A stretch of DNA of 64,000 bases from Arcuatula senhousia (GCA_963971305.1 OZ020308.1:19687092-19751091); one strand, 5' to 3'. Counted from the stretch's first letter, positions 12,221 through 23,772 are shown. Numbers and translations: made by a program. Notes: generated by a model not told the origin, from the letters alone.

Positions 12221-12632
12221 TAATAAATAAATGAAAAAATAACCAACTAATTAAATATTCTATTCTTTGTGTTATTTTAATTTAACATTTATTAACTAGA
12301 TGACAATAATGAAATTAATAGGAAAATTACTAAATTTTATTTGAATTGATAACCGATAAATTAATTTCAAGTCCTGTCCACTGTTTAAAAAGCTATCCAA
12401 AGTGGACCTGTCCTCTGGTCAGGTCAGCTCTGGACAGCTTTTGGTTGACCTGACTTGTGGTCAAGTCCGCTTTGGTCCACTTTTAAAAGCAGACCCGACC
12501 AGGAGAGTGGACCACGGTCTGTTCTGACCCGACCAAAGTTCATTCTTTGGAGAGCTATAGCTGACCAGAAAAGCGGACCTAAAGTCTGCTTTAAGTTCAC
12601 TTTTGTACAGGTTAGGACTGGACCCATCTGTA
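11154..12632. mobile_element. TA-flanked inverted-repeat element E1 (GGTCAG/GTGGAC motifs)
   Basis: Ends are TA+CAGATTGGACCAGTCCTA at left and, read inward from the right, TA+CAGATGGGTCCAGTCCTA. About 250 bp at each end is packed with short motifs in both orientations (GGTCAG, GTGGACC, AAGCGGACC, GGACAGC), giving extensive foldback. The middle is AT-rich with an AAAT microsatellite. TA duplication and a CAG terminus fit Tc1/mariner-like MITEs. Frames at 12424-12643 are antisense pairs of the motif array, not genes. Confidence 0.65.
11990..12245. repeat. (AAAT)n microsatellite
   Basis: Long degenerate run of AAAT/TAAA units in the middle of E1. Confidence 0.85.
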
Positions 12633-12921
12633 TTTCTGAATAAATTATGCTTGAAAGATATCTTACTTGACTTCCCAGTTTCCCTTCACTTTAACTTTCA
12701 GGTTGCTCAAAGTGATTTTCAATTTTGATCCAATAGTTTCAGTGCGAACACCTGGTTTGTTAATATCAGTAAGTCTATTCCTAAAATAAAAACAACCGTA
12801 TTACTAGTTTGTTTAGTCAACCGTAAAAAGAGCCTTAATGTACAGAGAGGTTCATTTAAGAGCTTGTCTCAGAGAAAATCATACAATATGGTCAACAGGC
12901 ATATGTTACAGATTTTAATGA
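12633..12921. other. Short spacer, nothing recognised
   Basis: No frame or repeat of note. Confidence 0.3.
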
Positions 12922-13315
12922 ATCTTTGTCCTATTAAGTGCTATTCTCTGTAAGAATCAGGCAAAGAGTGAATCATGATTTAAAAAACACACAGGTTTGA
13001 CTTCACAATACTGTTCAAAATGCATTGGCACGACTCAAAAGTGTCAGTAGTTTGAAATATATTTTGGTTGAAATGCATATAAAATTTCAATTAAAGGGAG
13101 ATAACTCTGTAAAGTCAGCTAAAATCTCTATCATTCTAACATATTTTTTTCTACATCCTCTGACACTTAAGACAACAACAAATGACTGTTTCTTCATTAG
13201 AAGGCTATTTTGAATGCCATTTCATTGTCAAAACCGTGTGTTTTTAAAATCATGATTCAAAATTTTTCAATATTGCCTGATTCTTACACAGAACTGCACT
13301 TAATCCTTAAGGTAA
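12922..13315. repeat. Imperfect foldback, ~390 bp
   Basis: Left arm at 12922-13000 contains TGTAAGAATCAGGCAA, AATCATGATTT and AAAACACACAGG. The right arm at about 13228-13315 contains the same blocks inverted. Two 61-62 codon frames cross it. Probably a MITE; the termini are not sharply defined. Confidence 0.5.
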
Positions 13316-13775
13316 ACCAATTTGGCATACAAAATATTTTGGCAATCTATGCATTATTGTCCTTTATAGACATACGTAAATCAGATTGTTCATAGTTTGT
13401 ACATTTAAATTTTTATAACATTTTAAAGATGAAAAATGTACACTAAAATAGATAATTAGAAAATAAATATATTATATAGAATGACCTAGTATCTGAACAA
13501 CTTTAGGAGTTGTAAATTTGCTACCACTTATGTAAATTTCTTGAAAATTTATAATGTTTTGGCCAACGATTTGAAATAATATACCGTAAAATCTTTCATA
13601 CCATAGACCTACATATATATAATAGCGAAGAAATAATTTTTTGTTCTCCATCTTTCTATATCCTTTACTTAAACTTTGGTAAGTAAAACCCTTAGCAGTC
13701 TCATGATTCAAGACATTTTTTTTCAATTGAAAAGGGAGATGATTTTGTTTTCATAGCCAGGAAAAGTGTTATTTA
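13316..13775. other. AT-rich spacer, nothing recognised
   Basis: An 84-codon minus frame (13472-13726) has no recognisable motif. Confidence 0.35.
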
Positions 13776-14503
13776 AAACAAGAGGCTCCCAGGAACCTGA
13801 ATCGCTCAACTGACTTAAATGCCTAAATTATAAGCCTATTGATATTGAAAGAGTCATCAAGTAAAAGGTTTAACTGAATGCTGCATAATATATACTATCG
13901 ATGTTTTGCAACACTGCCAATTTGAAAAAAAATTGTGTTAATATATATGAAAATGGTCAATTTTGACGTTCTAAGGTAAAAACTCCTAAAAGGAACAGTC
14001 CTACAGAATTGACCGTCTAAATTTTTTGGAGATCTTGATGTGCTTAACAAAATGCAATTTAATTTCATTAAATAACTTTATTAGTTTTTAAGATATTGAG
14101 CTTTAAAAATGCAAAGTTTGAAGAAAAAAATCAGAAAAAGGGCAATAACTCCTACATAGGAAATTGGATTTTCTTGAGAATTGCAGGGCGGATAGATCTT
14201 TATGTGCTGATCACTTTTGCTTCCATCACAATTTTGATATCTGTATCCTTTTTTGAGTTATTTGAAAAAACTAAAATTTACCCCTATGTTCTATTTTTGG
14301 CCAAGGCGGCCATTTTTTCTTAAAATCGAAATCAAAACGAATGTTTTGTATCACTTATGCTAATAAACAGCTGTACCAAGTTTGAATGTAATTGGATGCA
14401 TAATGTTAGAAAAGTTAACGATTTCATTGTAATGATAAAATGCTGTCAAAAATTATCAATTTTGACGTTCTAAGGGAAATAACTCCTAAAAGGAATGGTC
14501 TGA

Positions 14504-15714
14504 AAGAAACAGAGGTACCAATGGGGTATCCGAATGTCAAAAGTCGGAAAGGGCAGAGACAAAACCAGTAAACATCAACAAGAACGGGACAAAAACAGAC
14601 AACATGCAAAACATGGAAACACAAAACAACTGAATATCAATCAACAACGCGAACTCCAGTCGAAACAAGAGTGAACTTAGGTGCTCCAGAAGAGTAAGCA
14701 GTTCCTGCTTGCTATAGCACACCCGTCGCATTGCCAATAGTCCATTCAGCGTGTCAAATCCGGTAAAGGAAGACAAAACAACACCCTATGACAAACCAAC
14801 ATCTGCACTCATCTGAGTGATCGAAATCCCATATTTGTCTTTAAGTGCATGATGTCTTCCGTAAAATTTCATAAGTGAAGACAGCAACCGAGGAGCAACA
14901 TAACCCTGTGTGAGCAATTCTTGCGTCAGACGTGTCGCTCTGCTAAGGAAATCGATGTAAGTCCCGCACGCTCTGGAGTAACAAATCAATTGAGATACGT
15001 AAACTCCATAAGCTGGAGCGGACGGAATGTTGCAACACAAGAAGTGGAAGTTGACGATTGGAAAGTTGAAGTCATCGCGTTTGTCATAGAGGCTTGTTGA
15101 AAGTCTTCCTTGAGAGTTAATTTCGAGATGTAGATCTAAATATAAAGCAGACTTCCTAGAATCCGTTGTGTCCTTTATCTCAAGCTCATGTGGATATATG
15201 AGATGGAGAAAGTCACCAAATCGAGAATTGTTTAGTGAAAGGACATCATCAATATAACGGAACGTGATGTTGAAAGAGAGAGCTAGTCTACGGTCTTTTT
15301 TGTCTAGAAAAGATTGCAAGAAGTCTGCTTCATATGAATGAAGAAACAGATCAGCAAGCAAAGGTGCACAATTAGTGCCCATTGGAATCCCTATTGTTTG
15401 CTGAAAAATACGTCCACCAAACTGAACAAATATGTTGTCAATAAGAAAGTAGAGCATGTCGATTATTTGGTCTTCTGTAAATTTGTTCTTTTTCTTAGAC
15501 TCATTGATGACAAAATAAGTCTTGGTATAATCGACTACAAGCAATTTGTACCTGCGTTTTCCATTCTTTTTGAAAAGGCTGCGTTTAATCAGCTGTGCTT
15601 ATCGCGATTTCAGTTGTTCATGTGGAATAGAAGTGTAAAGTGTGGAGAAATCGAAAGTCTTGATGCTGTTACAAGATGAAACTGATTTAGAGTTAAGAAT
15701 CTCCATCAGTTCTT
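14504..15714 (-). mobile_element. 5'-truncated PLE-A retroelement with target duplication
   Basis: Insertion into F1. TCTGA lies just left (14499-14503) and again at the right end (15715-15719), and F1 is continuous across the gap when one copy is removed. The 3' end on the minus strand is a TTTCTT terminus at 14504, shared with other PLE-A copies. The 5' end is truncated inside the reverse transcriptase at the KELMEIL region. A 5'-truncated copy with a short direct repeat indicates target-primed reverse transcription. Confidence 0.75.
14786..15714 (-). pseudogene. PLE-A reverse transcriptase, C-terminal two thirds
   Basis: The open part (14786-15544, 252 codons) covers the catalytic half of a Penelope-like reverse transcriptase: FLIDNIFVQFGGRIFQQ, GIPMGTNCAPLLADLF, the catalytic FRYIDDVLSLNN and YLDLHLEI. 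These are followed by YDKRDDFNFPIVNFHFL, APAYGVYVSQLI and a C-terminal KFYGRHH region ending QMSADVGLS. Upstream to 15714 the frame continues through FDFSTLYTSIP with one TAA stop. The N-terminal third is absent because of 5' truncation. No GIY-YIG endonuclease domain follows. The enzyme would copy element RNA if intact; this copy is dead. Confidence 0.75.
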
Positions 15715-16207
15715 TCTGACATCATTGACCCTTTACATTTTTTTGTAGATCTTGAAGTGCTAAACAATATACAATTTAAATTTCTTCAATAACGTTAATT
15801 GTTTTCAAGATATTGAGCTTAACATGTGCAAATTTTGCAAAAACCTCGGAAAAAGGCTATAACGCCTACATGGGATATTGGATTTTCTTGAAAATTTCAG
15901 GGCTGGTAGACCTTGACGTGCTGATCACTTTTACCCTCGCCAGAATTTTGATATCAGTAACCATTTCTTAGTTATTTGCAAAAAAAAGTAATTTGCCCCC
16001 TATGTTCTTTTTTTAGCCATGGCGGCCATGTGTTTTACAAATCAAAAATGCAAACAATAGTTTTGTATACCTTATGCTACTCTACAACTGTTCCAAGTTT
16101 GTTTGCAATTTGACTTATGGTGTCGGACAAGTTAACGTTTGAATAATTGTTGACAGACGACGACGACGACGCCAAGTGATGGTATAAGCTCACAGGTGAG
16201 CTAAAAA

Positions 16208-16800
16208 TATGTAAAAATGGGGCATCTAACGGGACATTAAATGACAACCCGCCACGATATTCATCGATTGTTAAATATATTTGTATAAAATGCTGTATAT
16301 ACTCTACATCTATATAGAGACAGAAAAGATATGAGCTATCTTTCTTAAACCAGAAAATTTCATCATTTTCAAATTTGGAAAATTTAGAAAGTGGCAAATC
16401 TTCAATAATGTTTTTAGGATCATCCTGATAATTCAACTTTACCTGTATTTTGTTATACGCAACAGCTGTGCAATCAAAATGTAGTTTTCAAGGTACATAA
16501 ATTTTAAAATTATATGGTAACAAAAACTTTGATTTAAAAATCTAGTACAATCAAATAAAATATATATAGCTGTAAATATTTTTTATGGAACTTGAACATT
16601 TATTAGATTTTATATGACATTTGGTTTCATCAGGATTTGGTTTGAACATTTGTTCGTTTTTCAACTACTAGTATTCCGTTCAAATCCTTTAACTGGTTTT
16701 AAAGTTTTAACCTTCGGGGGATGGACGGACGGACAGACATCTAAATAAACTGAGGGTATTACATAATACCTCGCCACTTTGTGTTTCGGGATATAAAACT
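16208..16800 (+). mobile_element. F2 hairpin-tailed short element
   Basis: Head GGGGCATCTAACGGGACATT followed by ACCCGCCACG. One worn core unit contains ACCTGTATTTTGTTATACGC. The tail has a GGACGGACGGACAGAC tract, AACTGAGGGTATT, then an imperfect hairpin. A better copy with three core units is at 54100-54753. It lies directly against the end of F1. Confidence 0.6.
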
Positions 16801-17231
16801 ATAAAACAATTGTTTTATAGCTGTTATTCTATTTTGTTTAAAAAGTGATCAAATTACCAGTTAATGATGCAATCCAAGAGAGGAATTAACATCCTTTAGT
16901 TTAAATGCAACAAAACAGGCACACAAAGAATGTTAATACTCTTGTAAATCAACATAAACAACGAATTGCATATAAAGAGAAAAAATCCATTAATTACAAA
17001 CAACAATAAAATAAACATTAATAGTGTTCTCATAGTTTACAAGTTGTACTAATGTATTTCTATGGTAAAACAAAAGCGATAGTTGACAGTATATTTACAT
17101 AATAAACATGTACTCATAAGAATATCTGATATAAAAAATGATGTCTTGATTAAAGTTTCATATAAAAAAAATAATAGATGTTGTGTTAATTCAGAATGAA
17201 TAAAAGTTTTGAAATGAAAAGTTAATTCAAA
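16801..17231. other. AT-rich spacer, nothing recognised
   Basis: No repeat partner and no frame of note. Confidence 0.35.
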
Positions 17232-17700
17232 ATACACAAAATATGGCATCTAATGGGACAATAAATGAGACCCTGACGCAATATATTCTTTTTTTTGCTT
17301 TCGAGAGGGTGGGACATGATACAAGGCCTCATGCTCCTCTATGGTACCATCATAACAGAGGAATAATAATACATATGGTTCTTAACCTCACCTATCCTTT
17401 TCATCCCCGATGGGACATAAGGCCACACAACCTTTTTTATGTGTTGACATATATACGGTTATAGGTTGGGGATCTCAATGGTTTGCATATTATTAAGTAT
17501 TTTATCATTTGAGGGATAGAGGTATGACCCCCTTAAGGAATCCATATGGTACCAAATGATTTGTCTTACATAAGGGGTAATAATATATATTGTTATAAGG
17601 TGGGGTTCTCGATGGTTTTCAGAATATTTATTGATTCTTCATTTGAGGTGGTGAGCCATGACAACCCCCGTCAGACCCCCTATGGTAACAAATGATGTGT
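17232..17700. repeat. Degenerate tandem repeat with F2-like head
   Basis: Starts with GGCATCTAATGGGACA-like F2 head sequence. It then repeats, at roughly 140-200-bp spacing, a phrase around TATGGTACCAAATGAT..ATAAGG (near 17340, 17548, 17683). Apparently a further short element of the same general plan, too worn to delimit. Confidence 0.4.
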
Positions 17701-18480
17701 TTTATCATAAGGATATGTATGCCCCCTAAAAGGCCTATAGAATGAATACCTTAACAGATAGAGAAAAACTGTTGCTTGCTTAAGCCTTGATCCAATTAAG
17801 TTCCACAAGAGTACCCATTGGTTGAAGTTGTCAGATGAGATTTTAAAGCGGTTATTGCCCTTAAAAGGGAAGACACAGCATTTTTGTTTTCCTATAGAAT
17901 GAAAACCATTAAAAGCATAGAAAAGCTGTGGCATTCTTGAAACTTCATCTACAAATGTCTCAATTGGGTCAAAGTTACCAGAGGACCCCTTATATGGGTT
18001 ATGGTTCCTTACATGTAAAAATAACGTTTTCCTCGTGTTTTTGGCCTATAGAATAAATGCCATTACTGATAGCTAAAACAACTGTTTATTACTTAAATCT
18101 AGAGATCATTGAGCTTTTCAAAAATCTCCATTGTGACTTAGTTGTTATCTGTCCCCTTATAAAGGTATGGCCCTTTTGAGGTGAAATTTTTGTGTGTGTG
18201 TTTTTGGCCTTCATGGCCTTAAAAATTAAAACTTGCATAGAAAGCTGTGGCTTTTGCCTTGCAGATAAACTTTGCCATGTGTAAATGACACGACCGCAAC
18301 ATCTCGAACCCTGTATGTTTTGGCCCAATTTGAATAGTTGACAAATGCAGCCTTTGGTTGACTTTCCACACACGTGTCAAAATTTTTGTTTCAAAATCAC
18401 ACCAAGAAATAAATAAGTTCACATTTTTTATCCCTTTTGGTCCCTTATCTGCCACCTTTCATTTTTGCCCCATATGGCCT
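17701..18480 (-). repeat. F1-like core repeats, inverted and diverged
   Basis: Repeated phrases GGCCTATAGAATGAA.ACCATT and GAGAAAAACTGTTGCTTGC are the reverse complement of the F1 core at 54960-55700. The three overlapping minus-strand frames here (for example 18089-18373) are readings of the repeat. Confidence 0.5.
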
Positions 18481-18647
18481 CTAACGGCAATTGGGAGGAG
18501 CAGAGTGCCACATAATTAATTCATAACGAGAAAAGGGGAGTTACAATAATTAATCCTTCATTTTATATCAACTACCTCACAAACCTAACCTACCAAAAAT
18601 TATTTCTAAATACAAATGACAACAAAGTTCCAGACAATAAATTTTGC

Positions 18648-18686
18648 TACGCCTGACGCGCGTTTCGTCTATTCAAGACTCATCAG
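18648..18686 (-). ncRNA. Hammerhead ribozyme core, unit 1
   Basis: Minus strand, in order: CTGATGA; stem II GTCT/AGAC around TGAAT; GAAA; stem III CGC/GCG around GCGTCAG; then TA before the predicted cleavage point. Every conserved core nucleotide is present. The A at position 17 is allowed but less common than C. Stem I is uncertain: CAATATTTTTG upstream can pair with CAAAATTTATTG downstream, leaving an 11-nt one-sided bulge next to the core. Confidence 0.6.
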
Positions 18687-19005
18687 AGGCGCTCTACCAA
18701 AAATATTGAAAATGCCAAACACTGTATGAATATGAAGAGCATAGAACAGTATCACCAAAACTACCAAACTGGGGAACCAAATTATTACTAAGATATTCAA
18801 CCTATGTCTGGGGTAGGAAGAACCTTAGGGTTTAGACAATTTTGAAATTTAGACGGATAATTTAAAGCTTTGATGTATTCTCCAACTCAAAAGTGTTGGT
18901 GCCGGAGCGGGCTAACCTCGGGGAATTTAAACTCCACCAGCAGTGCTAACCTTCACGTGTGTTCGAAATACAAATGACAACAAAGTTCCAGACAATAAAT
19001 TTTGC

Positions 19006-19044
19006 TACGCCTGACGCGCGTTTCGTCTATTCAAGACTCATCAG
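19006..19044 (-). ncRNA. Hammerhead ribozyme core, unit 2
   Basis: Same 39 nucleotides as unit 1. With two cores in tandem, a transcript across the array could release one 358-nt monomer if both cleave. Confidence 0.6.
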
Positions 19045-19363
19045 AGGCGCTCTACCAAAAATATTGAAAATGCCAAACACTGTATGAATATGAAGAGCAT
19101 AGAACAGTATCACCAAAACTACCAAACTGGGGAACCAAATTATTACTAAGATATTCAACCTATGTCTGGGGTAGGAAGAACCTTAGGGTTTAGACAATTT
19201 TGAAATTTAGACGGATAATTTAAAGCTTTGATGTATTCTCCAACTCAAAAGTGTTGGTGCCGGAGCGGGTTAACCTCGGGGAATTTAAACTCCACCAGCA
19301 GTGCTAACCTTCACGTGTGTTCGAAATACAAATGACAACAAAGTTCCAGACAATAAATTTTGC

Positions 19364-19402
19364 TACGCCTGACGCGCGTTTCGTCTATTCAAGACTCATC
19401 AG
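19364..19402 (-). ncRNA. Hammerhead ribozyme core, unit 3 (truncated unit)
   Basis: Same core. The unit ends eight bases beyond it at a fold-back junction (19392-19422), so its stem I partner sequence upstream is missing. Confidence 0.5.
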
Positions 19403-19422
19403 AGGCGCTCTCTGATGAGTCT
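19392..19422. repeat. 31-bp palindrome at end of retrozyme array
   Basis: Perfect 12-bp arms (AGACTCATCAGA and TCTGATGAGTCT) around a 7-nt loop. The right arm is an inverted copy of the ribozyme start. Confidence 0.8.
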
Positions 19423-19429
19423 AAATTGG

Positions 19430-20360
19430 ACCAGAAATACATAAGTTGCAATATTGCACCTTTTTGGGTCCACAATTGATAAATGAAAAAAAGAAAAACG
19501 GGTCCCCAAAATGAATCTCTGATAGTGTTTAATGGTAAGACATTCCATTGTCAAATTTCATAGCATTTGACCAACCAGAAGTTGTTGAGCAAACAAATAA
19601 AAAACGAATTTTGGCTCCTTTGTTGACCTTTTTTTCTAAATGAATACTAGTAAAGGGGGGACACCTAAAATCAATCCCATTCATCCTTTAATGGTATAAA
19701 ACATTAAAATAAAATTTCACAGCATTTGGTTAACCAGAACAAAAGTTATTGTACATGTTGAAACCAAAAAAGTCGCATTGTTTTGTGTTCCTAATTCATA
19801 AACGAAAAGAGGGGGACCCCTAAAGATAATCCAATCCATCTTTTTATGGCAAGGAACATCAATGTCAAATTTCATAGCAATCGGATAACTGAAATAAAAC
19901 GGGTTACACTAAAGTTAACAGACAACGACAGCATTATACCAATATACGTCTGCATTTTTTGCGGTCGTATCAAAAGTATAAAAAAAATTCTGGGCTTGAC
20001 CTATCTTTGGTCTCCTGTAACAATGGAACGGTGCCACATATAAAAACCATTGACACATTTTGCAGACAGAATTTTATGAGGAATTCTATAAACAATTTAA
20101 AAAAAATGAATGAATAAAGAAACATTCTACAACAGTTTGGTCAGTACACCCGTATTAGCCCCCCTTAAGCCCTATTTCGAAAATGCAAATACAATAGGAA
20201 CTTATCGTTAGAGGTTACACACATCATATCAAATTTCATTACTATAAGTTAATATTTTCATTAGTTATTGCAGGGAAACCACATGTCCCCAGATGACGAC
20301 GACAATGATATCGCCATAACATTATACGATCGCAAAAGTTTGCGGTCGAATAAAAAACAA
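19430..20360 (+). mobile_element. F4 hairpin-tailed short elements
   Basis: Core phrase AAATTTCATAGCATTTG..CAACCAGAA recurs at 19553, 19712 and 19867, spacing 155-159 bp. A first tail lies near 19920-19990 (GACAACGACAG, then TGCGGTCGTAT). A second, related segment at 20060-20355 ends in GATGACGACGAC and the hairpin CGATCGCAAA/TTTGCGGTCG followed by AATAAAAA. A related copy is at 61730-62360. Confidence 0.55.
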
Positions 20361-21007
20361 TTAATCTGAACTACTGCTCACTAAGTATTTTGCCCCTTCC
20401 CCCTCATGCATTTCCAGGTCTGTCACTTATCTGCCTACAGTTAAGCAAGCATAACTTAGATTTTTTGTCGCTCGACGGGGGACCCAGGAATTCCGTTCTT
20501 ATAAATTTAAATGCAAAATTTGGAGTAAAAATACAAAAGCAGAATTGAACTCTACCCATTTTTTTCTAACTTTATATATACCTTCCAAAAAATCTTTACG
20601 TCAGGTAAAAAAAATCTTTGTAAAATACAGTATTTACTCTAACAACCCTTCAAAAATTTTCGACCTCTTTTATCACATTCTTTTGGCTTTAAAGAAAAGA
20701 CTTGTTTCTGTCATTTGTAATATTAAGTCAAATAATGATAAGTTATCTTTTAATGAATTATAACTTGTTTCCTAAATTATATAACAAGGGTTTAAGTAAC
20801 AAGTGCGTATTTGCAATCCCGGCCTCCAGTTAGTTTTTGAACCCAGTATGAAGCGTAGTAGAGAATACAGAAATGAATTACATTGGTTGATATATATGTT
20901 TATCTAACTATAGCTTAGGACAAGCCTTAAAAAATTCTAGCAGAGAAATTATGAAGTGTCTATGTGCTCAAAACTGCGTAAAAATGAGAAATTTAAATTT
21001 TCGGTTG
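20361..21007. other. Unassigned sequence
   Basis: Contains a 72-codon plus frame (20545-20763) rich in Lys, Ser and Asn with no motif I recognise. No repeat partner seen. Confidence 0.35.
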
Positions 21008-23772
21008 ACAAAGACACAAACATGTGCAAGAAAGATCCTGTTCCTTACAGACACATGTAGTAACACAACATTTTTACATCTGCATAAACTAATCAAGTCT
21101 GTTTAAAAGTCTGCAGTAATTATGAAATCAAATATAACAGATTCAAAGTTTTTTTTTCAATAGTGTCATCAATGGTCATCGTTTGCTAAGGCAGTCAGAT
21201 TTGCAAAACGATCCGGATTCTTTTTCATTGCGTTATATAAGGCCTTTTTGAAACAAAAAATCGTGATGTCGAGTTACAACCGCTAAGAGCATGTGCAAAA
21301 AGCAAAATCTGATCAACAGTTGATAGAAAACACACCAGAGTGAATGAGTTAATAAACCCTCTGCTATCTATTGAATTTTAAAACAACTTTGTTTGTAACT
21401 AGTTAGTTAGTCTGCTATTAGTATTACTTTACTTCCAAGCACCATGATTTTGGCTATATCAAAGATATGAACCTAAAATGAACATGAAATGAGAATATAA
21501 TGGAAGAATTTGGGACGCAATGCCGATTGGGTTAGAAAGTTGACTGCCATTGTAATTTCTAAAATGGATGAAAGCTAGGTTTTAATCGGACAATAACACT
21601 TCTTGCATGTGGATCCTACGGGTCCTACTCTTATATAGACCTGCATAAGGGTTCTTTAACGTGCGAGAAACTGAACATTTTATCCAATCTTTTGGACAAG
21701 ACTGCCCTTATTCAATCACTTGGGACACACATCCCAGTCGCTTTGTGGTCAAAGCGGCCTGACTCGATGTAAGTTTTCTGAGACCTCTTTAATGTCCCTC
21801 TTTACCCCCTTTTTCAACTGAAAAAAGGTCCATAAACGCTGCATCACCACCAACTTTTCAAGAGTATAAAGTATAAGTAATCAGATGGAGCGCGATTTTA
21901 TCCCCACACGCGAAAGGTAACATTTACAAAAAGAAGCGAAAATATTGTAAACGTGGAGGTGTGGTGATAAAATCGCGCTCCATCTGATTACTTATACTTT
22001 ATACGCTTGAAAAAAAAAAACATTCGCGAAGGAGATATTTTTGCGGATAGTTTACAGTATGCGATCATATGTCCTCTTTAGTCTTGTAATCACGAAAAGG
22101 TAGCTTTCATCTTGTACAAGTCGACGAAATGTATTCCAGTAGAGGTGAAAAAGAGAGTGTTTTTTTAAACTTGACAAAACGAATAAGTTTGTTTAGGTGT
22201 TCATTTTCGTCATTCAGTTGGAAAACACATGTGAAGGTGTGGGTGGGGAACAGGCCCACAACGCCAAGCCTGTCGGTAAAGAGGGACATTAAAGAGGTCT
22301 CAGAAAGCTTACATCGAGTCAGGCCGCTTTGACCACAAAGCGACTGGGATGTGTGTCCCAGGTGATTGAATAAGGGCAGTCTTGTCATAAAGAATGGATA
22401 AAATGTTCAGTTTCTCGCACGTTAAAGAACCCTTATGCAGGTCTCGATAAGACTAGGACCCGTAGGATCCACATTTAAGAAGCACAATTGTCCGATCAAA
22501 ACCTAGCTTTCATCCATTTTAGAACTTACAATGGCAGTCAACTTTCTAACCCAATCTGCATTGCGCCCCCAATTCTTCCATTATATTCTCATTTCATGTT
22601 CATTTTAGGTTCATCTCTTTGATATAGCCAAACTCATGGCGCTTGTTAGTAACGTAATAATATGATACAGGTTAAACCTGAAAAGCTCTCGCAGATTAAG
22701 TAACTTTCTCGTATATGGTTCCTCATAATTAAATTTAAGCAAGAACTCATTATCTTTCAATAACAGCAAAAAACGCAAGCTTTTGCATGAATTTAAAAAA
22801 GAACGCAACTGCAAACAGAACAAGGAAGTGAATTTGTGCGGAACTCGCAGAGAACACCCTAAGAATTTCTACTTTCATTTTCGAATTCAAAGCTGGCTAG
22901 AGAGAAATTAACAAAAACAAATATGTTTACTGGGGACAAAGTAAATGTAATGACTGCAGTGAATGAAATTTGTCTGCTGAAACATTCAAGTTATTTTTTT
23001 TGGTTGACAATGCACCGCTTTTTAAGGGGGTCTTGTTTCGCGAAAATTAGAATGACAGGATCCCGCGCTTCTGTCATTTTGTTACAATGGCTGCGACCTC
23101 TAGTGATAAGAATGGACGCCAAAATAGTAGTACTATATTTTTTTTAAATTCTTTATATCTAAAACATTTCATAGCTGGAAATACTTGAAAAAAATATTTT
23201 AATACAATAACTATGTTTATTATTTTTCAAAATTGAAAACTACAAAAAAAGGAATTTAATTTTGCATTCCGTGTTATTGGGTGCGGATTTCTGACTACCT
23301 TATACGTCTTCCGGTTTGAGGCATTATACTCAGTCAATTTAGCTCCCGCTAAGCTTACTGATAGCAGACTAACTGACTAGTTACACACAGAGTTATTTTA
23401 AAATTCTATAGATAGCAGAAGGTTTATCAACCCATTCACTCTGGTGTGTATTCTAGCAAGTATTGTTCAGATTTTGCCTTTTGCACATGCTCTTAGTAGT
23501 TGTAACTTAACATCACGATTTTTTGTTTCAAAAAGGCCTTGTATAACGCAATGAAAAAGAATCCGGATCGTTTTGCAAATCTGACTGCCTTAGCAAACGA
23601 TGACCATTGATGACACTATTGAAAAAAGAAACTTTGAATCTGTTATATTTGATTTAATAATTACTGCAGACTTTTTAACAGACTTGATTAGTTTATGCAG
23701 TTGTAAAAATGTTGTGTAACTAAATGTTTCTGTAAGGAACAGGATCTTTTTTGCACATGTTTGTGTCTTTTT
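21008..23772. mobile_element. Large foldback element, arms of up to ~1 kb
   Basis: The outermost arms match from AAAGACACAAACATGTGCA (21010) and its inverse at 23752-23771. Inner landmarks pair across the centre: 21180-21250 with 23530-23610, 21590-21720 with 22350-22500, and 21869-21905 with 21967-22004. The right arm carries two extra stretches, about 22010-22270 and 22663-23358, so it is longer. The 93-codon frame at 22107-22388 lies in the arm. No transposase is recognisable. Confidence 0.65.

Larger units (their letters stand above)
13776..16207 (+). mobile_element. F1 element, complete ends, split by PLE-A
   Basis: The head has AACAAGAGGCTCCCAGGAAC with a small hairpin, then CGCTCAACTG. 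Core repeats begin with GGCAATAACTCCTA-type phrases. The tail has a GACGACGAC tract, then TAAGCTCACAGGTGAGCTAAAAA, a shortened hairpin. The head is also found at 54823 and the tail at 923 and 56040. F1 sequence stops at 14503 and resumes at 15715, so the element was complete before PLE-A entered. Its right edge touches the F2 element at 16208. Confidence 0.65.
18611..19410 (-). repeat. 358-bp retrozyme-like tandem, 2.2 units
   Basis: Units start at 18611, 18969 and 19327, exactly 358 bp apart. The first two are almost identical and the third stops after 84 bp. Each carries a hammerhead core on the minus strand. Tandem units of 300-400 bp with a type I hammerhead are the genomic form of metazoan retrozymes, non-coding circular-RNA retroelements that depend on another element's reverse transcriptase. 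That family knowledge plus the motif is the basis; activity is not shown. Confidence 0.7.

Noticed and set aside
12424..12643. Overlapping sense/antisense ORFs of 62-67 codons
   Set aside because: Produced by palindromic GGTCAG/GTGGAC motifs of element E1.
16077..16436. 119-codon minus frame
   Set aside because: Runs across the F1 tail, the F1/F2 junction and the F2 core, so it cannot be an evolved gene.
22107..22388. 93-codon gene in the foldback
   Set aside because: Overlaps an opposing 67-codon frame in the repeat arm; the homologous left arm has no equivalent frame.
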